In this document: in pieces, positions 35,781 to 45,693 of the stretch
Layout: every line of letters starts with the position of its first letter
Position numbering within the stretch: position 1 is the stretch's first letter
From: Shewanella sp. OMA3-2
Lineage (GTDB): Bacteria; Pseudomonadota; Gammaproteobacteria; Enterobacterales; Shewanellaceae
Direction of reading: 5' to 3'
Assembly (NCBI RefSeq): GCF_021513195.1
Contig: NZ_CP090974.1
Location: 1,748,001 to 1,812,000 of the forward strand
DNA: 64,000 nucleotides
Notes under the pieces: generated by a model
What the model was told of the DNA's origin: nothing
The model's database searches: none
Seen by the model: the letters and a program-made list of their open reading frames with translations, nothing else
Translations under genes and position numbers: made by a program

Positions 35781-38700
35781 ATGTCGGCTAAACTGTTTAA
35801 TCTTCCTATCAAGTTGTCTCACGAATTATTGGCTAAATTGTTTACAGCCATTCAAATTCAAAAGGCGCAAAACTACCTGATCCAGGGGCGAGTATTGGAA
35901 GTCACCGCTAGCCACGATAACCATAATATAGAAGCTTATACCCAAGGTGCAGCAGATGAGCCGTATCGACAAGACATCAGTTTAGTCAACGTGAACCATA
36001 AAGTGATTATGCGCTCTTATTGTACCTGTCCTGTTAGGCGAGACTGTAAGCATGTTGCCGCGGCCTTATTGGCATTAATAGATAATAAGCCGGTTGAAGA
36101 GCAAAGAGTTTCCCAGTGGTTAACCCAGCTAAATGGGTTAGATAAACCCCACGCTAATTATGATGAGGAAGCCATACCCGAGCGCATTATTTACTGTTTA
36201 TCTAGTGATCCCCAAGGCGTGTATGTTGAGTTAAAAAGTAGCAAGCTAAATAAAAAGGGCATGTACAATCGCGGCAGTAAACTGACCATTAGTGATTTAC
36301 GTTTGCATCTGCCTTGGTGGGTAGGCCCTGAAGATAAGCAAATTATCGGTTTATTATTTGCCAATAATTTGCAAGGTAATAAGGTTTACCTTGAAGGCGA
36401 GATTGGTTACTTAGCCTTAATGAAAATGATGCAAGCGGATGTGGCTTTTTGGGAGGATAACCGTTTCCCACTGGCTACCTGTGACAGTATTACCCCTGAA
36501 TTTATCTGGGCTGATATGGAAAAAAATCACACTCAAATGCAGATGACTATGCCAGGACTAAACAACTGGGAGTTTGTTGCGACTGAGCCGCCATTATTTA
36601 TTGAACTCGATTATTTGAAACTAGGGCAAATTGACACTGACTTGTCGGTTAGTCGACTCTCTTTACTGCAACAAATGCCACCCGTGCCAAAAGGTAAATT
36701 GGATGACATTAGCCATGCTTTATTAAAACATTTTCCATCGAAAATAGTGCCTATTCCAAGTGAAATTGAATTTAAAGAAATTAGCCAAACCCTGAAAGCT
36801 CGGCTGACATTTTGTTTAATTAATCGCACTGACAGCGTGTTAAAACAGCCAGCAATACGGGTTGAATTTTGCTATGGCGATATCCGTTTTGATGCCAGCG
36901 AGCAGTTTGAACACATCAGTTTGCTTAAAAAAAATAATGTGCAATATCAGGTCCACCGTCAAGTTGAGCATGAACAGCAACGCTTGAGTGAACTATATGA
37001 GCTGAATTTATTTCCGGTGTTAAATGAGCTTTTAGATTTAAGCCAGAACAAACGCTATTTTGTCAGCCAAGGTTTATTGCCCGAAGCCATTTTTGCTTGG
37101 GCTGAACTGTCCACCGACGGCGCTGACGAACTGATTGAAAAAGGATTTGATGTTCGCTTTGATAATGACTTTGACTTACACATTATTGATGCAGAGCTTG
37201 CAGTAGACCTAGTTGATGAAGATGAATCAGGTTGGTTTTCACTGTCGTTAACCGCTGATATTGATGGCCAACGTATTTCATTGTTAGCGCTGGTGGCAAA
37301 ATGGTTGCAACAACATGGTGAACCCGATGATGAACAAGAGCTGATATTACCCAGTGACAATGGCCGCTTTATTAAAATTAAAGCCAAAGCGATTAAGCCA
37401 TTGATTTCTGTTATTCAAGAGTTGTTTAATCGCAATTCATCCGATGCTATTCAAATTCCTCGCAATCGCGCCCATTTGTTAAATGATCTTACCGCCAGTG
37501 AAGTGCGGTTACTGAATGGCGAGCGCATACGTTTGCTTGCCAGTAAGTTAGCCTCGTTTAACGGGATAACGCCAATTGAATTGCCCGACGGGCTGAATGC
37601 CACTTTACGAGATTATCAAAAGCAAGGCGTAGACTGGTTGTGCTTCCTTAAGGAATACCAACTCGGTGGCATTTTGGCAGATGACATGGGTTTAGGTAAA
37701 ACGGTTCAGGCGTTAGCTTTTTTATTGTATGTGAAACAGCACACCGCCGTTAATGATCGTAAACCGAGCCTGATTATTTGCCCAACTAGTTTGGTGGGTA
37801 ACTGGCAAAAAGAAGCTGAAAAGTTCACCCCAAGTTTAAAAGTGATTGTGATACACGGTAGTCAACGCCATCAATGGTTAACCAAGCTAGAGCAGTATGA
37901 TGTGATAGTAACCACTTACCCATTAATTATGCGTGATGAAGATATTTACCATGAACATGTTTTTGAGCACATTATATTAGATGAAGCTCAGCAGATTAAA
38001 AATGCTCAGGCTAAAGTCACTCAAGTGATTAAAACCTTGAAAGGGCGCTTTAGATTATGTTTGTCAGGTACGCCGCTGGAAAATCACTTAGGTGAACTGA
38101 AATCATTAATGGATTTTTGCTTGCCTGGGCTGCTTGGCCAACATACCTATTTTAATAAAGAGTTTAGAGGCCCAATCGAAAAACAAGGTGATGCGGACAA
38201 GTCGACTTTATTAAGCAAACGTATTTCACCGTTTATGTTAAGACGGACGAAAAAGCAGGTTGTGGCAGAATTGCCGGAAAAAACTGAAATTATTCAATCA
38301 TTGGAACTTGAAAAAGATCAGCGAAATTTATACGAGTCTATCCGTCTGGTGATGGAGAAAAAACTGCGTGAATTGTTTGCTAAAAAAGGCGTGTCGAGTA
38401 GTCATATTGAGTTTTTAGATGCGTTATTAAAACTGCGTCAGGCCTGCTGTGATCCTAGACTAGTCAAATTAGAACAAGCACAAAAAGTAACTGATAACGC
38501 TAAGTTGAACTGGTTAGTTGAAAACTTGCCAGAAATGTTAGAGGAAGGCCGCAAAGTACTTATTTTTAGCCAATTTACTTCAATGTTAACCCTGATTGAA
38601 CAAGAGCTTAACGTATTAGGTATTGCCTACAGTAAGTTAACCGGCCAAACCAAGCAGCGTCAAAATCAAATTGATGCGTTCCAAGAAGGTGATAACTCAG

Positions 38701-38999
38701 TATTTTTGATTAGCTTAAAAGCTGGTGGCACAGGGCTTAATTTAACCGCAGCGGATACCGTGATCCATTATGATCCGTGGTGGAACCCTGCGGCAGAGCG
38801 TCAAGCAACTGATAGAGCGTACCGTATTGGTCAACAAAACCCCGTTTTTGTGTATAAGTTAATTGCAGAGGGGACGGTTGAAGAAAAAATTCAAGCGATG
38901 CAACAACATAAACAAGGGTTAGCTGATTCTATTCTGTCTGATGGCCAAAAAGGGCCTTGGAAAGGCAGTGCTGATGATTTATTGGCATTATTACGTTAG
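35781..38999 (+). CDS. SWIM zinc-finger SNF2/helicase-family ATPase
   Basis: 1072 residues. A SWIM zinc finger (CTCPVRRDCKH, C81, C83, C89, H91) lies near the N-terminus. A long middle region follows (about 115-600). The SNF2 motor occupies about 610-1060: motif I ILADDMGLGKTVQ, motif II ILDEAQQIKN, motif III LSGTPLENHLGELKSLMDF, and the second lobe with SLKAGGTGLNLTAADTVIHYDPWWNPAAERQATDRAYRIGQ. Such proteins are DNA- or RNA-polymerase-linked translocases; the bacterial SWIM-SNF2 group is widespread but its target is unclear. The next gene begins 17 bp later. Confidence 0.9.
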   Translation: MSAKLFNLPIKLSHELLAKLFTAIQIQKAQNYLIQGRVLEVTASHDNHNIEAYTQGAADEPYRQDISLVNVNHKVIMRSYCTCPVRRDCKHVAAALLALIDNKPVEEQRVSQWLTQLNGLDKPHANYDEEAIPERIIYCLSSDPQGVYVELKSSKLNKKGMYNRGSKLTISDLRLHLPWWVGPEDKQIIGLLFANNLQGNKVYLEGEIGYLALMKMMQADVAFWEDNRFPLATCDSITPEFIWADMEKNHTQMQMTMPGLNNWEFVATEPPLFIELDYLKLGQIDTDLSVSRLSLLQQMPPVPKGKLDDISHALLKHFPSKIVPIPSEIEFKEISQTLKARLTFCLINRTDSVLKQPAIRVEFCYGDIRFDASEQFEHISLLKKNNVQYQVHRQVEHEQQRLSELYELNLFPVLNELLDLSQNKRYFVSQGLLPEAIFAWAELSTDGADELIEKGFDVRFDNDFDLHIIDAELAVDLVDEDESGWFSLSLTADIDGQRISLLALVAKWLQQHGEPDDEQELILPSDNGRFIKIKAKAIKPLISVIQELFNRNSSDAIQIPRNRAHLLNDLTASEVRLLNGERIRLLASKLASFNGITPIELPDGLNATLRDYQKQGVDWLCFLKEYQLGGILADDMGLGKTVQALAFLLYVKQHTAVNDRKPSLIICPTSLVGNWQKEAEKFTPSLKVIVIHGSQRHQWLTKLEQYDVIVTTYPLIMRDEDIYHEHVFEHIILDEAQQIKNAQAKVTQVIKTLKGRFRLCLSGTPLENHLGELKSLMDFCLPGLLGQHTYFNKEFRGPIEKQGDADKSTLLSKRISPFMLRRTKKQVVAELPEKTEIIQSLELEKDQRNLYESIRLVMEKKLRELFAKKGVSSSHIEFLDALLKLRQACCDPRLVKLEQAQKVTDNAKLNWLVENLPEMLEEGRKVLIFSQFTSMLTLIEQELNVLGIAYSKLTGQTKQRQNQIDAFQEGDNSVFLISLKAGGTGLNLTAADTVIHYDPWWNPAAERQATDRAYRIGQQNPVFVYKLIAEGTVEEKIQAMQQHKQGLADSILSDGQKGPWKGSADDLLALLR

Positions 39000-39016
39000 T
39001 GAGACAGGAGTAATTT

Positions 39017-39337
39017 ATGCGCTATTTTAAGAAAGCATGCGTTTTAATGACATTTTTATTATTAGGGTGTACTGATTCAAATGTCCCTAAAGTGCTATCT
39101 GCTCAAACAGCGGATGAAAATATTCATACTATTCAAATACAATGCTCAGAGGTCTGGTATCAACAGGTTGAAACGCGGTTAACCTCAGGGGACGGTCAAG
39201 GCCACGGGCCAGATCTTGGTAGTGAAGAATGGCAAAGTGTTATCGAATTTAAGTTAGGGATAAGAGGCGACAGCTCAGTGCCTCAACGCAATACTGATCA
39301 ATGGTGCACTTTTATCGACGGACTGCTTCAGCATTGA
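39017..39337 (+). CDS. small putative lipoprotein
   Basis: 106 residues. The signal MRYFKKACVLMTFLLLGC has a lipobox ending LLGC, so the mature protein is probably lipid-anchored. The mature part has two further Cys (IQCSEVW and QWCTFID) that could pair. AGGAG precedes the ATG. It follows the helicase gene by 17 bp and is likely cotranscribed. Not recognised otherwise. Confidence 0.68.
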   Translation: MRYFKKACVLMTFLLLGCTDSNVPKVLSAQTADENIHTIQIQCSEVWYQQVETRLTSGDGQGHGPDLGSEEWQSVIEFKLGIRGDSSVPQRNTDQWCTFIDGLLQH

Positions 39338-39499
39338 TAAACCTGGTATGTTTATAGTCATAGTATTCTAGTGATCATAACGTTTTTATAACTATGGTAT
39401 TTTTATAGCAATAGCATTTTAATCGTCATGTGTATTTTTGTTATCAGCGACAGTATTAGTGCTGTGCTTTATTCGCTGCTGCAATACTTGAAGGTATAA

Positions 39500-40039
39500 A
39501 TGAACATCATATTACTCACCCATCAACGAGAACTAGGCCGTGAAACCAATACGGGTAGGTTGGTTAGTGCCGTGATGTTGAACCAAGTTAATGTGGTTAT
39601 ATGGGATAGAGTTAAACCAAATCGATATTTACTCGACCTTATTGCCGGTCAAAAGGTGGGGTTATTATTTCCCAAACAAGAACATAGCGGGTTGAATGAT
39701 ATTCAAGCACCACAGCAATGTTTTGTTGATATCGATAGTGACAATGCCCACCAATTAGCCGCATTTAGCCATGTAATTTTGATTGATTCAACATGGCAAG
39801 AAGCTCGCAAGATATATAATCGAAGTGATTATTTGCATCAATTGACTAAAATCACCTTAGACAATGAACACCCATCGACTTTTAGCCTGAGAAGAAATCA
39901 AATTGAAGGAGGGCTGTGCACCGCAGAATGTGCTTGTTTGCTGTTATCTTATTCTGGGCAGTATAAAGAGGCGAGTGAGTTACGGGAAAAGCTAGCGAAT
40001 TTCAATCCCAAAGGTGAGAGGGGTGAAAGTTATAAATAA
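39500..40039 (+). CDS. DTW-domain protein, short form (tRNA acp3U-synthase-like)
   Basis: 179 residues. The DTW core is ILIDSTWQEARKIYN (DSTW here), with the conserved STFSLRRNQIEGGLCTAECA further on. E. coli TapT (YfiP) and human DTWD proteins add an aminocarboxypropyl group to uridine in tRNA. This protein starts directly at MNIILLTHQRELGRETNTGRL, so it lacks the N-terminal zinc-binding Cys segment of TapT. The same reaction is likely but not certain. Confidence 0.78.
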   Translation: MNIILLTHQRELGRETNTGRLVSAVMLNQVNVVIWDRVKPNRYLLDLIAGQKVGLLFPKQEHSGLNDIQAPQQCFVDIDSDNAHQLAAFSHVILIDSTWQEARKIYNRSDYLHQLTKITLDNEHPSTFSLRRNQIEGGLCTAECACLLLSYSGQYKEASELREKLANFNPKGERGESYK

Positions 40040-40131
40040 ATTTAGGCAAGTTCCATTTGCCCAAATTTCAATCACAAGATAATTCATTTGTTAATATAAT
40101 GTTAAGTGGTGGTGCAATGCAAGGGCTTTAC

Positions 40132-40170
40132 AAAAAAACCGCTAATCTGCAAGACAGATTAGCGGTTTTT
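40132..40170. terminator. bidirectional terminator between the DTW gene and mtrB
   Basis: AAAACCGCTAATCTG, loop CAAGA, CAGATTAGCGGTTTT: a 15-bp perfect stem with A and T tracts on both sides. It can end the plus-strand DTW transcript and the minus-strand mtr operon. Confidence 0.92.
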
Positions 40171-40238
40171 GGTTTAGGTTTTTACCGTTCTATATTCTAA
40201 TGCGTTATGATCTCGTGCGTCAGAACTAACCGCGTTCG

Positions 40239-42326
40239 CTATAGTTTATAGTGCATACTCAGCATAATCATATGCGCTGTGTAGTCATGGTTATTACTGC
40301 CAAAGCCAAGGATATTCCAAATAGCATCTGGGGTGATGTCGTTAGCGGCATCATTATCTAAGTACTTTTCAATTTTATAGTCTAACCGTAGCCCCATTTT
40401 GTCAGTCGCTTGATAGTGTGCATACAGATTAACATTATGTACTTTGGCAAAATAATCACCATAGTCACCGGTAATACCCTGCCTAACCTGTGTGGTGCTA
40501 TCAGAATCTGAATAGGTGTAATCTAGGCCTAAGCGTAAACGGCTATCCATTAAGTTGTTGTAACTTAACCCCGCACCCATTACATCAATGACATCTTCAA
40601 TATCAGCTTGCCACGTCGCAGTAGCGAAGTTACTGCTACCCGATTGAGCTGACTCGATAACTTGATGGTTATAAAATGCATTTAGCATAACATCGGCACT
40701 AAATATATAGCTTAAGTTAGCATCAAAACTGGTGTCTTTAGATTCAGTTAAGCCGATCGCGGTATTGGTATAGTCATCAAGCGCATAACGTACGCCAAAA
40801 TCAATGGTTAACTCATCAATTGGAGTATGACTTACACGGGCTTCAACTTGGCTTCTGTCTCTGTCAGCAAGATAGTATTTACGCAGTAATTGATTCTGCT
40901 CTTGTGATGTCCATTCAGAAACTTCATAGTCTGAACCATCTCGTTGGCTAAAGCTGCCTTTTACCCACATGTCCCAATTGGCGACACTATTGACACGAAT
41001 TCGCGCCCAAAGGTTATTATCGTCAGTGATTTCACGATCTTGATAGCTTCGCTCGTCACGTCTGAATTCATAACCCCCGTCTAATTTAATACCATAGTTG
41101 ATACGATAATCGGCTCCTAATTTAGCGCGATGTGAAGTGTGATCATAAGGGGTATTATAAGCCACTTGACCGTTAACATTATTGATACTAATTTGGCTCC
41201 ACTGTTCTACTTGAGTGTTGTTTTCTCTGTCGCTGTAATCATAACTGCCATTCACTCTTAACGTACGGCTAATTCTGCTGACGGCTTTTAAGTTCATTCC
41301 AGTGAGATCAACACTTGCATCCAATGACTCAGCAGGCAATTGATAACCGTAACCCGATGTGACAAATTGTTGATCTTGACTCATTTGCCCCATCATTAAC
41401 CGACCAGATACCGCTGTGACAGAATCATTGAACTGACCCATAAGCGACACAGTATGGGCTTCATTATCGGGATCAAGCGCCATATAACCACGGGTTTGAG
41501 CGCCAAAAGTGGGATTAAAAACACTGTCATAACTTAATTGGTTGTTAGCATTTTTAAATGATGAACCATTGTAGTTTAAGCTAGTAAACCAATTATCGCC
41601 TTTAAGCTTAATGCCCGCTTCTAACGTATCAGTGGTGTAATCGACGGGCTCAGCAAGCATCATTGACTGGTTAAAAAAACTGCCTGAAGTTTGCTTTACG
41701 CCTGTTTTATCTTCACGTTGGTAATTCACAAAGGTAGTGAACAACGACTCCGTTTGGTATTCAATGCCTAACCCCGTTTTTTCGCGTTTAAGTGATAATT
41801 CAAGTGGATTAAGACTTGAGTAAAGCATGGGCATTTGTGAGCTTGCCCCAGCTGTTACCCAGTTGTCAGGTAAGGTTAAATCGTTACTGCCAACACCTTG
41901 GTAGGGTGTTTGTGCGGTATTCGTTTTATAACTAGCAATTGAGCGATAATTGAAATTTAAATTGTATGTGCCCAGTTTGCCAATATTAATATCAGCACGG
42001 CCATTGTCCATTCCGATATCGGTGGCGTCTACTTTGGCTCTATATCCCTGGTTACTACGATAATTTATATCTGCATCGAGCTTGCCTGCAAACTCGTTAT
42101 CACTTTGAAAGGCGTTAGCTGACTTTATATCGCTTTCGCTGTTATAGCCTGCGCCCACACCAATACTGCCTGTAGTGACGGTTTCGACGGCACACCCTTT
42201 ACAGGCCCATGCATCAAATTTTACATTGTCTGTATTGGCATTGGCTAAACCATAACCTCCGGCCATAGCGGTAAAGCTGGCTGGCGCTAATAAGGCGAGG
42301 GTAATTAAGTTTAATTTGTACTTCAT
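40239..42326 (-). CDS. mtrB: MtrB: outer-membrane beta-barrel of the Mtr electron conduit
   Basis: 695 residues with signal peptide (MKYKLNLITLALLAPASFTAMA). The hallmark CKGC pair is at C42 and C45 (WACKGCAVETVTTGS), and the rest is alternating-strand sequence ending in MIMLSMHYKL, a C-terminal beta-barrel signal. Many segments match S. oneidensis MtrB as I remember it (NQSMMLAEPVDYTTDT, QVRQGITGDYGDYFAKVHN). It forms the 26-strand-type pore that holds MtrA and docks MtrC. It is the last gene of omcA-mtrCAB, 12 bp after mtrA. Confidence 0.96.
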   Translation of the reverse strand: MKYKLNLITLALLAPASFTAMAGGYGLANANTDNVKFDAWACKGCAVETVTTGSIGVGAGYNSESDIKSANAFQSDNEFAGKLDADINYRSNQGYRAKVDATDIGMDNGRADINIGKLGTYNLNFNYRSIASYKTNTAQTPYQGVGSNDLTLPDNWVTAGASSQMPMLYSSLNPLELSLKREKTGLGIEYQTESLFTTFVNYQREDKTGVKQTSGSFFNQSMMLAEPVDYTTDTLEAGIKLKGDNWFTSLNYNGSSFKNANNQLSYDSVFNPTFGAQTRGYMALDPDNEAHTVSLMGQFNDSVTAVSGRLMMGQMSQDQQFVTSGYGYQLPAESLDASVDLTGMNLKAVSRISRTLRVNGSYDYSDRENNTQVEQWSQISINNVNGQVAYNTPYDHTSHRAKLGADYRINYGIKLDGGYEFRRDERSYQDREITDDNNLWARIRVNSVANWDMWVKGSFSQRDGSDYEVSEWTSQEQNQLLRKYYLADRDRSQVEARVSHTPIDELTIDFGVRYALDDYTNTAIGLTESKDTSFDANLSYIFSADVMLNAFYNHQVIESAQSGSSNFATATWQADIEDVIDVMGAGLSYNNLMDSRLRLGLDYTYSDSDSTTQVRQGITGDYGDYFAKVHNVNLYAHYQATDKMGLRLDYKIEKYLDNDAANDITPDAIWNILGFGSNNHDYTAHMIMLSMHYKL

Positions 42327-42338
42327 AGTGTTAACTCC

Positions 42339-43325
42339 CTAGCGCTGTAATAGCTTGCCTGATGGATGGTTAGAACCATGTACCTGGCTGTGACAATTTA
42401 AGCAACTGCGTCCACCGGTAAATGCATTATCACCAACAGTAGAACCCATACCTGTATTACCTAAATAGGCATTACTTGCATGGCCATCGCTGGTATGGCA
42501 TTGCTGGCAAAGTTGCGGTGCACGGGTTTTCAGCATGGCGTCATTCACACTACCGTGTGGATTGTGGCAACTGACGCAGTTTTCGGTTACTGGAGCATGC
42601 TCCCATAATTTGGGGCCGCGTTTTTCGGTATGACATTCGTAACAGGTTTCATTTACGCTTGGTTTGATTAAATCAGCATCAGCCAAGCTACCGTGTGGAT
42701 TATGACAATCACTGCATGTCATTTGATTCCATTTCATTGGGTGGCTAGAGCGCTTGTGCATGTCGGTTTTTTGTTTAGTGTGACAGCTAGTACAAACTGC
42801 CATTTCAGTCTGTTTAGACAGCACTGGGTCTTTGGCGGTATGAACACTGTGACAAGAGGCACAAGAAACATCAGCATTATCATGGTGGCTTGTGTTCCAC
42901 GACATACGTTTGTCATCTAAGTGACAACTCATACAGACACTGTTTTGCTTATCTGCTGGCAGGGTAGAGTTTGGACCAAAGGCGATCATTGGCTCTTTAC
43001 CGCCTTTGTTATGGGCACCTTGCGGACCATGACAGGCTTCACATTGTAAGCCCGCCATTGGACTTTTGCTTGAATCAATCGCACCATGTACGCCTTTAAA
43101 AAGATCCATGACCTTTTCTGAACGTTTGTGACACATTAAACAAGAGTCTGCACCTTTAGGTGAGTATTTGCCTTCAGCAAATTTTGTATCTAAGGTCGCT
43201 TCCACTTCGGCAGGCGACATTTTTTCATCCCATTTTGCGGCACTCGCCGGGCTGGTTAACCCCATTAACAGCACCAGTGAAAACAAGGCTGATAACAAGG
43301 TTCTAGATGGTGTTTTGGTCTTCAT
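42339..43325 (-). CDS. mtrA: MtrA: periplasmic decahaem c-type cytochrome
   Basis: The ATG at 43325 follows AGGAAG and begins a normal signal peptide ([20 protein letters not shown]); the longer frame adds eight residues without reason. 328 residues with ten CXXCH haem sites: CLMCH, CEACH, CMSCH, CASCH, CTSCH, CSDCH, CYECH, CVSCH, CQQCH, CLNCH. The C-terminus [13 protein letters not shown] is the same as I remember for S. oneidensis MtrA. It passes electrons from the periplasm through MtrB to MtrC. Confidence 0.97.
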   Translation of the reverse strand: MKTKTPSRTLLSALFSLVLLMGLTSPASAAKWDEKMSPAEVEATLDTKFAEGKYSPKGADSCLMCHKRSEKVMDLFKGVHGAIDSSKSPMAGLQCEACHGPQGAHNKGGKEPMIAFGPNSTLPADKQNSVCMSCHLDDKRMSWNTSHHDNADVSCASCHSVHTAKDPVLSKQTEMAVCTSCHTKQKTDMHKRSSHPMKWNQMTCSDCHNPHGSLADADLIKPSVNETCYECHTEKRGPKLWEHAPVTENCVSCHNPHGSVNDAMLKTRAPQLCQQCHTSDGHASNAYLGNTGMGSTVGDNAFTGGRSCLNCHSQVHGSNHPSGKLLQR

Positions 43326-43428
43326 AAGTCGACTTCCTAATTTGTCCATAAAAGCGCTAAATAACTAAATTATTAAGCGCATTGCCAATAAGTAAGGGGG
43401 AAGTGGTGAGCTTCTCCCTGTGGGCAAA

Positions 43429-45414
43429 TTAAAACTTCATCGCTGCATGGTTTTCAATGCTGGGCACATGACAACCTAAGCAGAACTCAAGTTGCGCTGC
43501 GTCATTCGCTTCCTGATATGAACCATTCACAACGGCGCCTTGACCTTCAGCGTGTGCTTTTATTTCATCAAACCCATGACAAGATGCACAAGTGGCTGTA
43601 ATTGGTGTGGTGTAAAGGCTACCACTGTAATTAGGGTTATCAGTGGCCAGTGCTCCCTTTACTTTGAATGCATCAAGGTTGAAGTCATTATGACATTGGG
43701 TACAGTCGCTAATAATAGCTTGTTCGCCATGTACGCTATGCAGCTTCATTTCAATCGCGCCCTTATTTGCACCAGAAGCATAAGTACCGTCAGGTGTATG
43801 ACAAGCAACACAAGCATCGACACCAATAATGACTTTGCCATCAACTTCACGGCCTAACTGTTCAGTCATAACAAAACCTGCATGATGGCCTTTATGGATT
43901 TCAAAGGTTTCACCATGACAGTTTTGGCAAGTACTGAAACTAACCGAGTCAGTGTGGCGATAACTAGGTGCAGCCCCTGATAATGTTCCATAAGCTAATT
44001 CAGCTTTCATTGATGTTGTCGCTACGCCGTCAGCACAATCAATAGCCTGCATGCCGTTATTACACATTTCTAACCCGATCATAGTGAATGCGGTATCAGT
44101 ATCACCGGCACCAAAAGGAAGTGAGGCGATATTAAAGTGTAATACACCATCAAGGATAGTGACCTTATCTTGCAGTAAACCACTGCTAACTAAGTCTTGG
44201 GTGACTTTTTTGTAACCCGTAACCAGGCTTGGGTTGTAGCCCATGATAGGGAAGTTAGGACCAAGGTTGGTGATAGTTTCCAGGCGCTTAATTTTGCTCA
44301 CTAAGGTGCTAGCATCAACTTTAGTCCCATTAGCATCAAGTATGGTGACCGATAGTGTTGCCGATAAATCATTTGGGCCTGCTTTATTCGCAACCAAAGT
44401 TGCACTCATGCCATACATGTCAATAAAAGCGGCTTTTTGCGTAAATGGGCTAGTATGAATGTCTTCAGTCCAGCTAGCATTATGACAGGCAATACAGTTT
44501 GAGTTATCGAGTTGTTGTGAGTGACCATTACCCGCTTTAAAGTCAATATTAGTGTGGCAACTTGTACAGGTTTCCATGGTTGGAATACGTGACCAATTTT
44601 CCCATTCTGAAAGTGCCTCATCTTTAACATGACAAGACTGACAGTTATTGTCGATTAAATGCTCAGCAGCAGCACCTGTGTATTCTTTACCATTTTTATC
44701 GGTAAAGGTTTTTGATGTGTTATGGATGTTGTGAACCAAATGGTTCCACTGACTTTCCATTGACATTGAGCTGCTATGACAAGTGGCGCATGTTTCTTGG
44801 GTATAATAGTTGCTATGACGAGTGGTTAAGGGTTTATCTTCGGCGTGACAACTTGTACAGGTTGCATGTGAGACTATATTTTTTGTGTACTGTGCTTGAT
44901 AGCCGTCACCGTCAAAATCTCTTACTATTTCTTTTCTAGGTACAGCCGTTACGCCGTCAAGTAGGGTGGAGCCTTGCCCGCCAGCGTAAACATTATAACG
45001 TTGAGTCAGCGCTTGGTTGTAACCTTGAACGTCGAATGTGAAAGTATAGTGGCCATTTTTCAGGTCAGTATAATTTGCGGTACCTGACACTCTAGCGGTG
45101 CGAGTCCATTGTGCACTGTTACCTCCTCCAGTGGCGCCTACTGGCGTTAATTGTGCTGCAGTAATACCTAAATCTTGTAAACCAATAATGGGCATATCTT
45201 GTTCGTTGGTTGCGAACACATTAACCACAGGTTTGCCATCGATATAGGTGACGCTAGTAACATCTAGGTTAAGTACTTTAATATCAGCTGCAGGCTCACC
45301 ACCAGGTAATCCTGGGTTGCCCGGTTGCCCATCATCTCCACCACCGCAGCCTGCTAACGTTAATGATATTGCGACTAATATTAGTGCTATTTTTGAGTGT
45401 TTTATGTTCATCAT
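43429..45414 (-). CDS. mtrC: MtrC: outer-surface decahaem lipoprotein cytochrome
   Basis: Starts at the ATG-ATG pair at 45414, preceded by CAGGGAAAT; the omcA gene has the same leader. About 661 residues. The lipobox LAGC is followed by GGGDD, suiting an exposed outer-membrane lipoprotein. Ten CXXCH sites: CTSCH, CATCH, CQSCH, CTSCH, CIACH in the first half and CQNCH, CVACH, CTQCH, CASCH, CLGCH in the second, with beta domains before each set. It is the terminal reductase for Fe(III), Mn(IV) and flavins, docked on MtrAB. A CRP-like site lies about 155-170 bp upstream. Confidence 0.95.
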   Translation of the reverse strand: MMNIKHSKIALILVAISLTLAGCGGGDDGQPGNPGLPGGEPAADIKVLNLDVTSVTYIDGKPVVNVFATNEQDMPIIGLQDLGITAAQLTPVGATGGGNSAQWTRTARVSGTANYTDLKNGHYTFTFDVQGYNQALTQRYNVYAGGQGSTLLDGVTAVPRKEIVRDFDGDGYQAQYTKNIVSHATCTSCHAEDKPLTTRHSNYYTQETCATCHSSSMSMESQWNHLVHNIHNTSKTFTDKNGKEYTGAAAEHLIDNNCQSCHVKDEALSEWENWSRIPTMETCTSCHTNIDFKAGNGHSQQLDNSNCIACHNASWTEDIHTSPFTQKAAFIDMYGMSATLVANKAGPNDLSATLSVTILDANGTKVDASTLVSKIKRLETITNLGPNFPIMGYNPSLVTGYKKVTQDLVSSGLLQDKVTILDGVLHFNIASLPFGAGDTDTAFTMIGLEMCNNGMQAIDCADGVATTSMKAELAYGTLSGAAPSYRHTDSVSFSTCQNCHGETFEIHKGHHAGFVMTEQLGREVDGKVIIGVDACVACHTPDGTYASGANKGAIEMKLHSVHGEQAIISDCTQCHNDFNLDAFKVKGALATDNPNYSGSLYTTPITATCASCHGFDEIKAHAEGQGAVVNGSYQEANDAAQLEFCLGCHVPSIENHAAMKF

Positions 45415-45570
45415 ATTTCCCTGCAAAGGTAAGACATATTCTTAACTGTCAGTATTTTTCTGCGTTTTACGTCAAAGCGTATTGTTTTCAGTTAAGTCGA
45501 TGTTGGAAAACCTTGTTAATAATAAGATTACGTTATTAAAGTGAGTAAATCTTCATCGGTCTTTATATTG

Positions 45571-45586
45571 TGTGAAGCCGGTCAGA
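45571..45586 (-). promoter_or_regulatory. CRP-like site upstream of mtrC
   Basis: On the minus strand TCTGACCGGCTTCACA: one perfect TCACA half-site and one with a single mismatch to TGTGA, with 6-bp spacing. The same arrangement precedes omcA. Confidence 0.55.
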
Positions 45587-45649
45587 CTATTTATAAAGTG
45601 GTAGGTGAATTATTCATATAGACACCAATAAAGGTAACGTTAGCTAGCA

Positions 45650-45671
45650 AAGCCGCTCTATAGAGCGGCTT
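45650..45671 (-). terminator. palindrome after omcA, possible terminator
   Basis: AAGCCGCTCTA followed by TAGAGCGGCTT is a perfect 22-bp palindrome starting 22 bp past the omcA stop. The T-run on the minus strand is weak (TTTGCT), so termination may be partial. Confidence 0.5.
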
Positions 45672-45693
45672 AATTTTCACTTTCCGTTAACCG

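Noticed and set aside
44712..44939. Cys-rich plus-strand ORF opposite mtrC
   Set aside because: The Cys richness comes from the complement of CXXCH-coding DNA; it is a shadow.
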